Positions 49,491 to 58,574 of a DNA stretch of 64,000 nucleotides are shown one piece after another. The stretch is from JAKRSE01 sp943369295 (GTDB taxonomy: Bacteria; Armatimonadota; Fimbriimonadia; Fimbriimonadales; Fimbriimonadaceae). The DNA is taken from positions 434,001 to 498,000 of the forward strand of contig CALRMU020000002.1 in the NCBI GenBank assembly GCA_943369295.1. Reading direction: 5' to 3'. Below the pieces are notes generated by a model. The model was not told the DNA's origin, made no database searches, and was given only the letters and a program-made list of their open reading frames with translations. The first letter of the stretch is position 1. Each line of letters starts with the position of its first letter. The translations under genes were made by a program, and so were the position numbers.

Positions 49491-51824
49491 TCAGCCAAGG
49501 TCAGCGAGTGTGACACCGGCTCCGCCCCCCGAACCGTCGGCAGGTTTGTGGCCCTTAACATGAGGGTTGCGTTCCAGCACACTGGAAACCACCTGTCTCA
49601 AAATGCCCTCGCCCTTGCCATGCACGATTCTGACGTAAGGCAGCCCGCCAAGAATCGCATCATCAAGAAAACGTTCCAGCTCGTCCTGCGCTTCTTCTGC
49701 CCTTTTGTTGATCAGATTGATCTCACTTTTCGCAGTGGAAGCCTTGTGCATGGTCAGCTTTCGAACCTCGTTAGGCTTGGCTGATTCTTTTCGAACTTGT
49801 CCCGGGGTGAGATGGGCGACAGGCACAGTCATCTTCATCATGCCGATCTGAACCAAAACCTTGCCGCCTTTGGGTTCTTCCAGCACTGTTCCGGACTGCT
49901 TAAGGTCACGAACGTGAACGGCCATTCCACGGGTGATTTCGGCTGGCTTTAGGGCAGGCTTGGCTTTCTCGACCGGCTTCATTTCCTGCACAAAGCTGGA
50001 GCCAACTTCCTGCAGTTCGGCAAGCTTTTTGCGAGCCCGTTCCATGCCCTTGGCGGGGTCTTTTTTGACTTCCTCAAAGACAGAAGCCGCTTCAAGCCTG
50101 ATCTGTCTCAGCAGCTCTTCGAGTTCTTGAACGGCCTTGCCCCTTACGTTCTGGCGGATTTCTTCTGCCTGCTTCAGCTTTGTTTCCGCTTCGGTTTGGA
50201 CTCGCTTTAGTTCAGCCGCAAGTTTGTCGGCGCGGCTTTGGCTGGCTTGGGCACGCTTCTGGCTGATCTCCAGCTGCTCGATCATGTTGGAGATGTCCTT
50301 CTCCTCAATCGGGCCGGATCTTTCCGCCTCATCAAGCACTCGGGTCGGAATTCCGTACCTTTGGGCGATATGAAGGGCGTGGCTGCTGCCAGGAACTCCG
50401 ACCATCAGACGGTAGGTTGGCCGCAGAGTCTTGCGATCAAACTCCATGGATGAGTTGATGAAGCCTGGAGTGTTGGCGGCAAAAAGCTTTAGCTCACCGT
50501 AGTGGGTGGAAGCCATGACGATGGCTCCCCGTTTTTGAAAATCCAAAAGCAGGGCTCGGGCCAGAGCGGCACCCTCGGCCGGATCGGTGCCTGCCCCGAT
50601 TTCATCCAGAAGGATGAGTGCGCCTTTCTTCAATCCGTCCACGGCCTCGGCGATGTTTTTGATATGAGCGCTGAAGGTGGAAAGGCTCTGCTGAAGGCTC
50701 TGCTCGTCGCCGATATCAGCCCAAATCTGGCTGAAGACTCCCGCCTTTACTTCTCCGGCTGGCACTGGAAGCCCGGATTGGGTCATGGCGACAAACAGCC
50801 CGACAGTCTTGATTGAAATCGTTTTGCCGCCGGTGTTGGGGCCGGTGATGAGAATTGAAGTGTGCTCTCGGCCGAGTTCTAGGCTGAGTGGCACGGCGAT
50901 TTTGGCATCGAGCAGAGGATGCCGGCCATTCCGAATGATGATCGCGGGATCGGGCAGGAGAGTTGGCAGGCACCAGTCTCCAGCGATTCCGAGCCGAGCC
51001 TTGCCGAGAATGAGATCGAGCTGGCCGAGAGCCTCGGCTGAGTCAATAAGGGGCTCAGCGACCAGAGCAATAAGTTCAGAGAGCTTTCGCAGAACCTTTT
51101 CAATCTCTGATCTTTCCTGTCCTTCAGCTTCTCTCAGCTCGTTTCCGAGCCTCACGACATCATCTGGTTCGACATAAATGGTGCCGCCGCTGCCGCTGGT
51201 GTCGTGGACGATTCCCTTGATCTTGCCTTTGTTTTCGGCTTTGAGGGGGATAACCCATCTACCCGACCTTTGGGTGACCACGGGGTCGCTTAGCCATTCT
51301 CGGGTCTTGCCAGAGACATAGCTGTTTATCCTTTCTTGCACTCTCTGGGCGAGACGGGCTTTTCTTTCACGAGCAGATGCCAGGCCGGGAGAAGCATCAC
51401 TCTTAACCGTTCCGTCGGATTCGACTGAGTTCGCCAGTCGGTCCTCAAGACGTGAATCCATGAAGAGCCTGGTGGCCAAGTGGCCAAGACGGGGCATTCT
51501 CTCTCTTTTGGATTCGAGGCTTTTCTTTGCTTCCCGACCAAGCCTAAGGAGTTCGGAAGTCTGGAAGATAAGAACACCTTCAAGGACTCCTCCTTTTCGG
51601 CAGTAGTCCAAGCTCTTTGAAAGGTCGTGAAGTCCTCTGAGGCTGAGTCCGCCAGAATCGATCAGATCGATGGCTTCGCCTGTCTGCTCGTTCCAAATCT
51701 TGACGACTTCGGGGTCGAAAGAGGGACTGAGGGCATGGGCCAAGGCCTGACCAACCGAAGTCTCGCAGTGTCTTGCGAGCCTTTGGCGGATCTCCTCGAA
51801 CTCAAGCACCCTCAGAGCGTGCAT
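49491..51824 (-). CDS. mutS2: MutS2 (endonuclease/ribosome-rescue ATPase)
   Basis: This 777-residue protein has Walker A SILITGPNTGGKTISIKT near residue 325-342, Walker B ALILLDEIGAGTDPAEGAAL and STHYGELKLFAANTPGF, typical of MutS/MutS2. A coiled coil follows (about 520-590), then a C-terminal Smr domain (LPYVRIVHGKGEGILRQVVS). MutS2 limits recombination and in Bacillus splits collided ribosomes. There is no MutS1 mismatch-binding domain. It is 22 bases upstream of cdd on the same strand. Confidence 0.95.
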   Translation of the reverse strand: MHALRVLEFEEIRQRLARHCETSVGQALAHALSPSFDPEVVKIWNEQTGEAIDLIDSGGLSLRGLHDLSKSLDYCRKGGVLEGVLIFQTSELLRLGREAKKSLESKRERMPRLGHLATRLFMDSRLEDRLANSVESDGTVKSDASPGLASARERKARLAQRVQERINSYVSGKTREWLSDPVVTQRSGRWVIPLKAENKGKIKGIVHDTSGSGGTIYVEPDDVVRLGNELREAEGQERSEIEKVLRKLSELIALVAEPLIDSAEALGQLDLILGKARLGIAGDWCLPTLLPDPAIIIRNGRHPLLDAKIAVPLSLELGREHTSILITGPNTGGKTISIKTVGLFVAMTQSGLPVPAGEVKAGVFSQIWADIGDEQSLQQSLSTFSAHIKNIAEAVDGLKKGALILLDEIGAGTDPAEGAALARALLLDFQKRGAIVMASTHYGELKLFAANTPGFINSSMEFDRKTLRPTYRLMVGVPGSSHALHIAQRYGIPTRVLDEAERSGPIEEKDISNMIEQLEISQKRAQASQSRADKLAAELKRVQTEAETKLKQAEEIRQNVRGKAVQELEELLRQIRLEAASVFEEVKKDPAKGMERARKKLAELQEVGSSFVQEMKPVEKAKPALKPAEITRGMAVHVRDLKQSGTVLEEPKGGKVLVQIGMMKMTVPVAHLTPGQVRKESAKPNEVRKLTMHKASTAKSEINLINKRAEEAQDELERFLDDAILGGLPYVRIVHGKGEGILRQVVSSVLERNPHVKGHKPADGSGGGAGVTLADLG

Positions 51825-51871
51825 TCACTGAGTGTACTAGCAGTCAGGTTTGGCCTCGGGAAATCCATCAG

Positions 51872-52570
51872 ATGAGGCATGAAGTCGGCAAAAGAATCAG
51901 ATTAAATGTCTGTCGGCTGTGTACTATCTGCTCAATGCTCAGCCTCATCGCCGGAATGGCCCTTCTTTCATCACAGGCCCCAACAGCCCTGGCCCCGACC
52001 GACGACGTTTGGGTTTACCCCCACGCCGGCCCCCAGAATGACGATGCCTTTATGAGGGTTTGGGGCACCAATGAGTACGCGATCGGCACCCCGAGTCCGG
52101 GAGCCTTTGACTTCAGCTTTTCGCTCTTAAGGTTCAAAGGAGCCATCCCTGCCGCTTCAAAGAAGATCGTTTTGACCCTCTATCACGCCGCTGATCCTGC
52201 TTGGAGCATGGAAGACGTGAAGAAGGCTCCACTTGAACTCCGTCTCGCCCCTGGTGGCTTTAGAGAAGGCACTTGGGAATTCGGTCTTGCCGCAAAGCAT
52301 CTTCCGGCCAAGGACGATAAGGCCATTTTGGCCAAGGCTGTTCCGGGGGAAAGGCTTGAAGAGAAGCCGATCAAGTTCACCTTCACCATCACGGATGCAG
52401 CGGTTGTTGCTGATTTGGTCCGTCGTGCCGATTCATCCGAGGGACTGAATTTCGCTCTCAGCACCAGGATGAATTCGGAAGGCATGGGAGAAGGGAGAAC
52501 CTACAAGCTTTTCAGCCGAAATGCTCCTGCTGAAAACGCGTCTCAGAAGCCAAGTCTGACTTGGGAGTAG
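51872..52570 (+). CDS. Secreted DNRLRE/CBM-like domain protein
   Basis: I chose ATG 51872 (MRHEVGKRIRLNVCRLCTIC...) because it follows GGGAAATC; ATG 51934 is another option and the frame opens farther upstream inside the mutS2 promoter region. A hydrophobic leader (MLSLIAGMALLSS) acts as a signal peptide. The mature part resembles the DNRLRE domain: VYPHAGPQNDDAFMRVWGTN, FDFSFSLLRFKGAI, LTLYHAADPAW and LNFALSTRMNSEGMGEGRTY. Such domains often occur in extracellular carbohydrate-active proteins. No catalytic motif was seen. Confidence 0.65.
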   Translation: MRHEVGKRIRLNVCRLCTICSMLSLIAGMALLSSQAPTALAPTDDVWVYPHAGPQNDDAFMRVWGTNEYAIGTPSPGAFDFSFSLLRFKGAIPAASKKIVLTLYHAADPAWSMEDVKKAPLELRLAPGGFREGTWEFGLAAKHLPAKDDKAILAKAVPGERLEEKPIKFTFTITDAAVVADLVRRADSSEGLNFALSTRMNSEGMGEGRTYKLFSRNAPAENASQKPSLTWE

Positions 52571-52620
52571 GAGTTCGTCGGGCAGGTTAGATTCTGCGAC
52601 TTCTGACTGAGCCTCTGGCC

Positions 52621-52790
52621 TCTGGGTGCCATGACCTTGACGAGGAACGAGTCTAGGTCATGAATGAATGCTTTGGAGGAAGATTCTTTCGAATGCGGCG
52701 TGCTTCGGAGTGGCCCGGTTGCGGCGAAGCTCCAGCCGGGTGGCCTGACATAACACCCTCACGGCTCAGGGAGCCGTGGCACCCGCTGAA
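52621..52790. repeat. Single copies of tandem-array modules and other palindromes
   Basis: GGGTGCCATGACCTTGACGA at about 52624, followed by a GTCTAGGTCATGAA stretch, resembles the GGTGCCACGAGCCTTGACCG module of the array at 27651-28717. Around 52715-52740 is GGCCCGGTTGCGGCGAAGCT and its partner. No gene was supported in 52571-53150, although minus-strand frames exist. Confidence 0.4.
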
Positions 52791-52999
52791 AAGTTTGACT
52801 GGTTGCCACTGATCCCCGACCAGCGGATCTCCAATTCAGACGAAAAAACTTGGTGCCCTGGCCTGGTAGGGAGGAAGGAGCTGAAGGCAAGGAAGGGAAA
52901 GTCTGTTCGTCACCCCACTCCATGTCTTTGCAGACGAACGCAGTGTTCCCTTGCAGTAAGTCCAATTGGTTGACTGAAAAAGTGAGTTTCATCTAACAT

Positions 53000-53091
53000 G
53001 CGGTTTTCGACTGAGCCGCAGGCGAAAGGTCGAAAACCGCCCTAGATTTACAAGTCCCCCTCCCGCTCTGGGAGGGGGATTTAGGGGGTGG
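53000..53091 (+). repeat. Composite two-hairpin repeat, copy 2
   Basis: First hairpin: GCGGTTTTCGAC (53000-53011) with GTCGAAAACCGC (53029-53040). Second hairpin: CCCCCTCCC (53056-53064) with GGGAGGGGG (53070-53078), then ATTTAGGGGGTGGG. Same order and similar loops as the copy at 35256. Confidence 0.8.
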
Positions 53092-53150
53092 GTGAAAACC
53101 ATCGATGTTTCCGATTTGCCTAACCGCAGTTCCACTCCAGAACTAAATCC

Positions 53151-54398
53151 ATGCTAGAGGGCAGTAAACTGAACCTCATGAGCCTCCGCCAGCACATCGA
53201 TTCAGATGCTGCCTTCCTCACAGAATTCCGACACGATCTGCACCGCCACCCTGAACTGATGTATCAGGAGCACAGAACCTCGCAGAGAGTCCAGGAAGCC
53301 TTGAAAGAGGCCGGCATCGAATTCATCGCTGGCATGGCGAAGGGAACCGGCATCCTCGGGTGGATCCCCCCCACTGAAGAAGGTGGGCACACCATCGCCC
53401 TCAGGGCAGATATGGATGCTCTACCGATCTTAGAAGAGACCGGCCTGGATTACGCAAGCACGATCCCCGGATGCATGCACGCCTGTGGACACGATGGCCA
53501 CACGACGATTCTGCTCGGCGCGGCCCGAGCCCTCGCCAAGGAACCTGTGCGTCGCAACGGAGTCCTTCTGATCTTTCAGCCTGCAGAAGAAGGCGGCGCG
53601 GGAGGATTAGCGATGTGCGAAGAGGGAGCCCTTAACGGAACCAGGATCGGCAAGCCAGCCGATGCCATCTACGGCCTCCATGGATGGCCTGCTCGCAGAG
53701 CAGGGAACTTTTCGACCAAGCCAGGTGCCCTCATGGCTGGCACAGATACCTTTGAGGTCACAATCAACGGACGCGGCGGCCATGCTGCCGCCCCTGAGCT
53801 TTCCACTGATCCAGTCCTCTGTATGGCTCAGTGCATCACGGCTATTCAAGGCATTGTCTCCCGCTCCATCGCGCCCGTTCAGTCGGCAGTTGTTTCAGTG
53901 ACGGTCATTCGGGGCGGAACTGCCACCAACGTCATCCCAGAATCAGTCACCTTTTCTGGCACGGTCCGTACTTTGGATGACAAGGTGCGGGAGGATGTCC
54001 TAAGCCGCTTTGATGAGGTGGTCAATGGGGTTTGTACTGCCTTTCGCTGCACCCCTTCGATCGTGTGGGAAAGGGGCTACCCAGTCACGGTCAATGACGA
54101 TTGGGCCACCGATCGCTTTTTTGCCCTGGCACCTGAAGTTTTCGGACCGGAAAGAGTCGCGCTAGAGCCTTTCCCTAAGCTTGGAGCAGAAGATTTTAGC
54201 TACTACGGTCACCATGTCCCAGCCTGTTTCTACTTCGTCGGCCTTTCGCGAGATGGCGAAACCGATCCCCCCGGCCTGCATACGCCTCGGTTCGATTTCA
54301 ACGATGACGTCATTCCGGACTGCGTTGAGATGATGTGTCGGCTGGTTATGGCTCCTCTGCATTTGAATGAGAGGGAAGTTGACGAGTGGGTGGGATGA
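53151..54398 (+). CDS. M20 family amidohydrolase/carboxypeptidase
   Basis: This is about 415 residues from ATG 53151, or 406 from ATG 53178. Metal-binding features are ALRADMDALPILEETGLDYA, CMHACGHDGHTTILLGAARA, FQPAEEGGAGGLAMCEEGAL and YGLHGWPARRAGNFSTKPGA, typical of hippurate hydrolase/amino-acid amidohydrolases (M20D). FSYYGHHVPACFYFVGLSRD is the C-terminal metal-ligand region. The substrate (hippurate, N-acetyl amino acids, indole-3-acetyl amino acids) cannot be decided. Confidence 0.92.
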   Translation: MLEGSKLNLMSLRQHIDSDAAFLTEFRHDLHRHPELMYQEHRTSQRVQEALKEAGIEFIAGMAKGTGILGWIPPTEEGGHTIALRADMDALPILEETGLDYASTIPGCMHACGHDGHTTILLGAARALAKEPVRRNGVLLIFQPAEEGGAGGLAMCEEGALNGTRIGKPADAIYGLHGWPARRAGNFSTKPGALMAGTDTFEVTINGRGGHAAAPELSTDPVLCMAQCITAIQGIVSRSIAPVQSAVVSVTVIRGGTATNVIPESVTFSGTVRTLDDKVREDVLSRFDEVVNGVCTAFRCTPSIVWERGYPVTVNDDWATDRFFALAPEVFGPERVALEPFPKLGAEDFSYYGHHVPACFYFVGLSRDGETDPPGLHTPRFDFNDDVIPDCVEMMCRLVMAPLHLNEREVDEWVG

Positions 54399-54431
54399 GA
54401 ACTCTGCGCTGAGTAGTCTTTTCTGCTGAAC

Positions 54432-54478
54432 CAGGTGGCCGGGTATGGCTGCGAAGAGGGAGCAACAGGCCCGGAAAA
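54432..54478. repeat. Single copy of an array module
   Basis: CAGGTGGCCGGGTATGGCTG and its continuation (GAAGAGGGAGCAACAGGCCC) resemble the GGTGACCGGGGATGGCTTCG...AAGCAGCCCCGG module of the tandem array at 27651-28717. Confidence 0.4.
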
Positions 54479-54500
54479 ACCACGGCCCCTAGAACTCCTC

Positions 54501-55202
54501 TCACCCAGCCAAAGACTGGCGAACATCGAGCAATCGATGGTGATCGGGCAAGGTGTCGGGATCGCCCTGGTACCCAAGCACATGGGTGCGCCGCCTAAAG
54601 GAGAAGTGAATCTCCTTCAAGCCACCCTCTGTCACCAGTTTCTTCGCGTTGTGAAGCCGGACCCCTCCGCCTGCAAGAATCGTGATCTTGTCCCCGGCTC
54701 TCTGAACGAGTCGAGCCAGGGTATCAAACCCCTGATCAACGTCAGGAGCGCCGCCGCTGGTCAGAATTCGGCAGAAGCCCAGCTCGATCGCCTCTTCCAG
54801 AGCGCGGTCGAGATCGGGAGCCATATCAAAGACTCGGTGCAGGGCCACGGGAACTCCTTCTGCTGCTTCAATTAAAGCCTTGTTTTTCTCCTTGTCCAGC
54901 TTCATATCGGAGTTGAGGAAGCCAGTGATGATCTCTTCGCTGCCCGCTCGAACCAAAGCCTTCACATCCTTAAGGCAGGCGCGGAACTCAGCCTCGTCAA
55001 TCACAGGGCCGCCTTCTTTCGGGCGAACCATGGAGACCACAGGCAGGGAACAGCGCTCTTTCGATGCTTCAAGCATCCCCACTGTTGGGGTCACTCCGCC
55101 GGTGGGCAGAGCCGCACAGAGTTCAATTCGGTCGGCTTTGCCTTCAACTGCCGCCCACGCCTCTGCTACTGATCCACAGCAGGCCTCGATGATGACCTTC
55201 AC
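54501..55202 (-). CDS. cutC: CutC copper-homeostasis-family protein
   Basis: This 233-residue TIM-barrel protein has family features: IIEACCGSVAEAWAAVEGKA, RIELCAALPTGGVTPTVGML, VVSMVRPKEGGPV, CRILTSGGAPDVDQGFDTLA, and ILAGGGVRLHNAKKLV. CutC proteins were linked to copper tolerance, but the enzymatic role is uncertain. It is 17 bases downstream of the thiol-redox-like gene on the same strand, possibly co-transcribed. Confidence 0.9.
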   Translation of the reverse strand: MKVIIEACCGSVAEAWAAVEGKADRIELCAALPTGGVTPTVGMLEASKERCSLPVVSMVRPKEGGPVIDEAEFRACLKDVKALVRAGSEEIITGFLNSDMKLDKEKNKALIEAAEGVPVALHRVFDMAPDLDRALEEAIELGFCRILTSGGAPDVDQGFDTLARLVQRAGDKITILAGGGVRLHNAKKLVTEGGLKEIHFSFRRRTHVLGYQGDPDTLPDHHRLLDVRQSLAG

Positions 55203-55219
55203 GCCTGCAGATTACTTTG

Positions 55220-55813
55220 CTAGGGGATGATTGAGCACCCATAAGATGGGACTTCTTGAACTTGGGGCTTGCTCCCTTGCTCCGCGGCCTGCAGAGCCAT
55301 GCGGCCGAATGAGGTTTTGTCATCAAAGCAGCTTCGGGCGACGTTGTAAGAACCTCTAAAGACAACAGAGCCCCTTGAGTCAAGGATTAGGGCGGTCGGG
55401 GCGGCCCAGAGGCCGAGCTTCAAAGCTGCCTTGCCTTCTGGGTCGAGCAGCACTCTGCCAGGAATTCCTTTGGACTGCCATTCCTTCATCACCTCGGCTT
55501 CCGGGCTGAGGCCAGGCGAGATGAGGTGGAGGACTTCAAACTCCCCACCAAACTCCTTCAGAAGCTGGCGGACCTCTTTCTCTCTGTCAGCCGAGCAGGG
55601 GCAGCCGTACCGCCAAGCGTTGATCCAAATCGGCTTTTTTTCCCTGCCAAGAACTTGGTCACCCAAGAACAGCGGCAGGTGAAAATCTTGGGTCAAACCA
55701 GATTCTTTGATGGCTGTAGGAGCCTCTCTTGGCAGCAGCTTGGGAAGAGCCGTCGCCGTTAGGGCGCCGGCACTGCCGATGATCCAGACCGCCAAGATGA
55801 CTCCTCCCTTCAC
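55220..55813 (-). CDS. Membrane-anchored thioredoxin-fold protein with CPC motif
   Basis: This 197-residue protein has a hydrophobic N-terminus (MKGGVILAVWIIGSAGALTA), then a thioredoxin/TlpA-like pattern with the motif KPIWINAWRYGCPCSADREK (CxC instead of CxxC), an Asp/Glu-rich helix, and GIPGRVLLDPEGKAALKLGL followed by WAAPTALILDSRGSVV (cis-Pro loop). A periplasmic redox or copper-chaperone role is plausible. The C-terminal CSI pattern is unusual. It sits between the MCP and cutC genes. Confidence 0.6.
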   Translation of the reverse strand: MKGGVILAVWIIGSAGALTATALPKLLPREAPTAIKESGLTQDFHLPLFLGDQVLGREKKPIWINAWRYGCPCSADREKEVRQLLKEFGGEFEVLHLISPGLSPEAEVMKEWQSKGIPGRVLLDPEGKAALKLGLWAAPTALILDSRGSVVFRGSYNVARSCFDDKTSFGRMALQAAEQGSKPQVQEVPSYGCSIIP

Positions 55814-55814
55814 A

Positions 55815-57590
55815 TCAAGCCGCCTTTGGCAGAGTCACAGCGGGTGACATTTCTTCTTGAGCAGCCGTGATCCGGCCGGCCAGATGATCAAGAATCTCAT
55901 CCTGACGGTTGATCGCGTCCTCAAGGCCGTGAGCTCGCTGAGCAGTCAAATCAGCCAAGTTGATGATTTCTGAAAGCTGAGTTTCCGCTTCAAGAATGTT
56001 CTGCGCAGAACCGGCAACAGCTTCGCTTCCGTGCCGAATCTCTTCCTGCAGTCCATCCAGAAGGCTTCTCACCTGGTGGCCGACTTCTACTGTCGATTGG
56101 CAGGACTTGAGGTTTTCTGAGGCCAAATGGGCGATGGAGTCTGAATGGACGATGGCCGTTTCGCCGAGGGCGCCGACTTCCTTCATAGCGGAATCGACAA
56201 AGGCGATTCTTTCTGCCAGTCCCGTCACGGCTTCCAGCAGACCATCGACAACTCTTCTTGATTCCTGCTCCAGTCCAGCCTGGCTCGATCCACCCTTGAT
56301 GGCGACATGAGCCTTGTCGATCTCTGAGCTCATGGTCACGAGGAGCTGCCGCACCTCTTGAGCTGCCTTGGCGCTTCGCTCTGCCAAGGTGCGAACTTCA
56401 TCCGCGACTACGGCAAAGCCTCGGCCAAGCTCACCGGCTCGTGCGGCCTCGATGGCGGCATTGAGCGCCAAGAGATTCGTCTGTCTGGCGATATCTTCAA
56501 TGGTGCCGAGGATCGACTGGACATCGTTTCCTCTCTGGCCCACAACGGCCATCTGATCGGCAGCCTGCTGAACCTTGCCGAGCAGCAGGTCGGTATCGGC
56601 CACGGAATCTGCCTTGACCTGATTCGCGGCGGTTGATGCCGAATGCAGGAGCTCTTGTGCCTGTACTCCGGCAGTCAGGATTCGCTCGATGGCCTCCCGA
56701 CTTTCCTTGACTGCCTCGGCCTGAAGCTCACTTGAGTTGTTAACCCCTTCGGCATTGCTTACAAACTGCCCTACGCCTTCTTTCAGCTCGTCTGCCGCAG
56801 TGTTTTGCTGCTCCACCAAGGCGACTAGAAGCTCGGTGCTCTCGTGAGCCTTCCTAACCATGTTGGTGACCTGGCCCGAAAGCAGTCTTTGTGTTGAAGC
56901 CGTCTCCCAGATCAGTTTCGAGGCGCCCTTGACCTCTGTGCCAGCTTCCTGGCACCCATCAAGTGAGATCGAAAGGCGTTCCAGCATTCCATCCAAGGCA
57001 GAGCCAGAGTTCTGTCCTTCGGCCAAAACCTCGGCCGTCTTCGCCAGCTTTTCAGCAGATTCCCAGTCGCGCCGCATCTGCATTGCCAGGATAGTGAGGG
57101 CTGTTGTCTCGACAACCACGAAGAGGGCGTGAACCAAGGTTGTCACTACAATTCCTTCTTTCGCTGAGAAAATGTAAAGCGGAAGAGAGAAGTACTGGGC
57201 GGCCCCGAAGCCGACATGCTGGACGGCAATGAACCCTGCGGCGGCGACGATTGGCCGCCAGTCTCTGTAAGCCAAAAGCACAGCTAAGGAGACAAAAACA
57301 TGAAAGTGCATTTCGGTCCAGCCGCGCAATTGGTGGATAAAGAGCGCAGAGAAGACCATGAAAGCTATGCCTACCGCCAGCTTGGCAGCCACTGAGTTCG
57401 GCTGAGTTCTAGTCAGCCAGGCAGGGACCAGCAGGGCGGGGATGCCGATGAGGGCTGCTTCCAGCCAGGTGCCATAGGCAGGGGCCAGGGCAAAGGCCAG
57501 CACAGCATGGAGTCCAAGAAAACGGACCATCCACACATGGACTTCCTTTTCCGCCAATTTGATGGAAAAAGCGGACGCAGATTCACTCAT
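55815..57590 (-). CDS. Methyl-accepting chemotaxis protein without periplasmic sensor
   Basis: The first 185 residues contain five or six hydrophobic segments (for example AVLAFALAPAYGTWLEAALI, FVSLAVLLAYRDWRPIVAAA, VTTLVHALFVVVETTALTIL) with little outside them. The C-terminal signalling domain has the conserved hairpin IEDIARQTNLLALNAAIEAA-RAGELGRGFAVVADEVRTLA. No HAMP domain is obvious. It probably senses membrane state or interacts with another sensor. CheA and CheW are not in the window. Confidence 0.85.
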   Translation of the reverse strand: MSESASAFSIKLAEKEVHVWMVRFLGLHAVLAFALAPAYGTWLEAALIGIPALLVPAWLTRTQPNSVAAKLAVGIAFMVFSALFIHQLRGWTEMHFHVFVSLAVLLAYRDWRPIVAAAGFIAVQHVGFGAAQYFSLPLYIFSAKEGIVVTTLVHALFVVVETTALTILAMQMRRDWESAEKLAKTAEVLAEGQNSGSALDGMLERLSISLDGCQEAGTEVKGASKLIWETASTQRLLSGQVTNMVRKAHESTELLVALVEQQNTAADELKEGVGQFVSNAEGVNNSSELQAEAVKESREAIERILTAGVQAQELLHSASTAANQVKADSVADTDLLLGKVQQAADQMAVVGQRGNDVQSILGTIEDIARQTNLLALNAAIEAARAGELGRGFAVVADEVRTLAERSAKAAQEVRQLLVTMSSEIDKAHVAIKGGSSQAGLEQESRRVVDGLLEAVTGLAERIAFVDSAMKEVGALGETAIVHSDSIAHLASENLKSCQSTVEVGHQVRSLLDGLQEEIRHGSEAVAGSAQNILEAETQLSEIINLADLTAQRAHGLEDAINRQDEILDHLAGRITAAQEEMSPAVTLPKAA

Positions 57591-57715
57591 TAAAAGTTAG
57601 TTTCGGCAGGTGCTAGATCAATTCCCATGGGTGAAGCGATTTTTTATTGTTCACAAGCATATGCCCCTAGGATGTTTGGTCGGGATCCTTAAAAATTATC
57701 TCGTATCATGCCGCC

Positions 57716-58279
57716 GTGGCGATCAAGCTCCTTGGAATTTCTGGCAGTGCCAGGCTGGCTTCGTATAACACTCAGTTCCTAACCTACTCCTTGGCCGAGG
57801 CGGAAAAGCTCGGTGCCGAGACTTCCTTGTTCGATGTCAGAGCGAATCGAATCCCCCTTTTTGATCAGGAAGATGAAGCGGAAAATGGCTTTTCTGAGTC
57901 TGTTTTGGCCCTTAAAAAGGCGGTCAGAGAGGCTGATGCTGTGCTCTTCGCTAGTCCCGAATACAACAGCAGCTTTTCCCCCCTTGCTAAGTCGATTATC
58001 GATTGGGGCAGCCGATCCAACAAAGAAGGCGAAAAGAACGAATGGTCAGGCAAAGTAGTCGGACTTATTGCGGCGAGCCCAGGAGCCTTCGGCGGAATTC
58101 GGGGCCTCATGCAGGTTCGCCAGGTCTTTACCGCTGTGGGATCCCTCGTGATTCCTCAGGAGACCAGTCTCGGCCGAGCCTTTGATGGATTTGATGAATC
58201 GGGCGCCTTGAAGGATGAGAGGACGGCCGGTTTTTTGAAGACTCAGTTGACTGAGCTTCTTCGCTTAGCGGCAAGCTAA
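57716..58279 (+). CDS. NADPH-dependent FMN reductase-family flavoprotein
   Basis: The start is GTG 57716. This 187-residue protein has the flavodoxin-fold signatures LLGISGSARLASYNTQFLTY, VLFASPEYNSSFSPLAKSII and IDWGSRSNKEGEKNEWSGKV, typical of the FMN reductase/azoreductase (ArsH-like, SsuE-like) family. SPGAFGGIRGLMQVRQVFTA is also characteristic. It reduces flavins or quinones using NADPH. No nearby gene indicates a specific job. Confidence 0.9.
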   Translation: MAIKLLGISGSARLASYNTQFLTYSLAEAEKLGAETSLFDVRANRIPLFDQEDEAENGFSESVLALKKAVREADAVLFASPEYNSSFSPLAKSIIDWGSRSNKEGEKNEWSGKVVGLIAASPGAFGGIRGLMQVRQVFTAVGSLVIPQETSLGRAFDGFDESGALKDERTAGFLKTQLTELLRLAAS

Positions 58280-58407
58280 ATCAGGTTCGGGGCCCTCGTT
58301 AGTAATCATGCAGGGTCCCGAAGCTTCCGATGAGCAGGCCAAGGGTTAAGGCGACTAAAACAGGCGGGGCATCAGCCCGGTATTTGATTCTTACTTCTTG
58401 AGCTAGG

Positions 58408-58518
58408 TGTGCCACTGGCAGCGCCAGTGCTCGCTCTGCGGGCATGGACTTATCGGTTTCCAGGCTCAGGTCCGCAGAAAGAACGTCCCGAATCTGCACT
58501 GGCGCTGCCAGTGGCACA
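58408..58518. repeat. Palindromic element with 23-bp perfect inverted repeat, copy 1
   Basis: The arms at 58408-58430 and 58496-58518 are perfect inverted repeats, each starting or ending with TGTGCCACTGGCAGCGCCAG or its complement. Each arm is itself nearly palindromic (CACTGGC...GCCAGTG). The 65-base spacer and the following 50 bases up to the gene at 58575 match the copy at 59241. Confidence 0.85.
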
Positions 58519-58574
58519 ACAAAAGGGCTTCCTTATGCCGTGTGCGAATGACAGGCGGCTTTTTCATCCTCTAA

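Noticed and set aside
52759..52992. Minus-strand frame in the 52.6-53.1 kb spacer
   Set aside because: It falls within repeat-rich sequence, lacks a start site and shows no family pattern.
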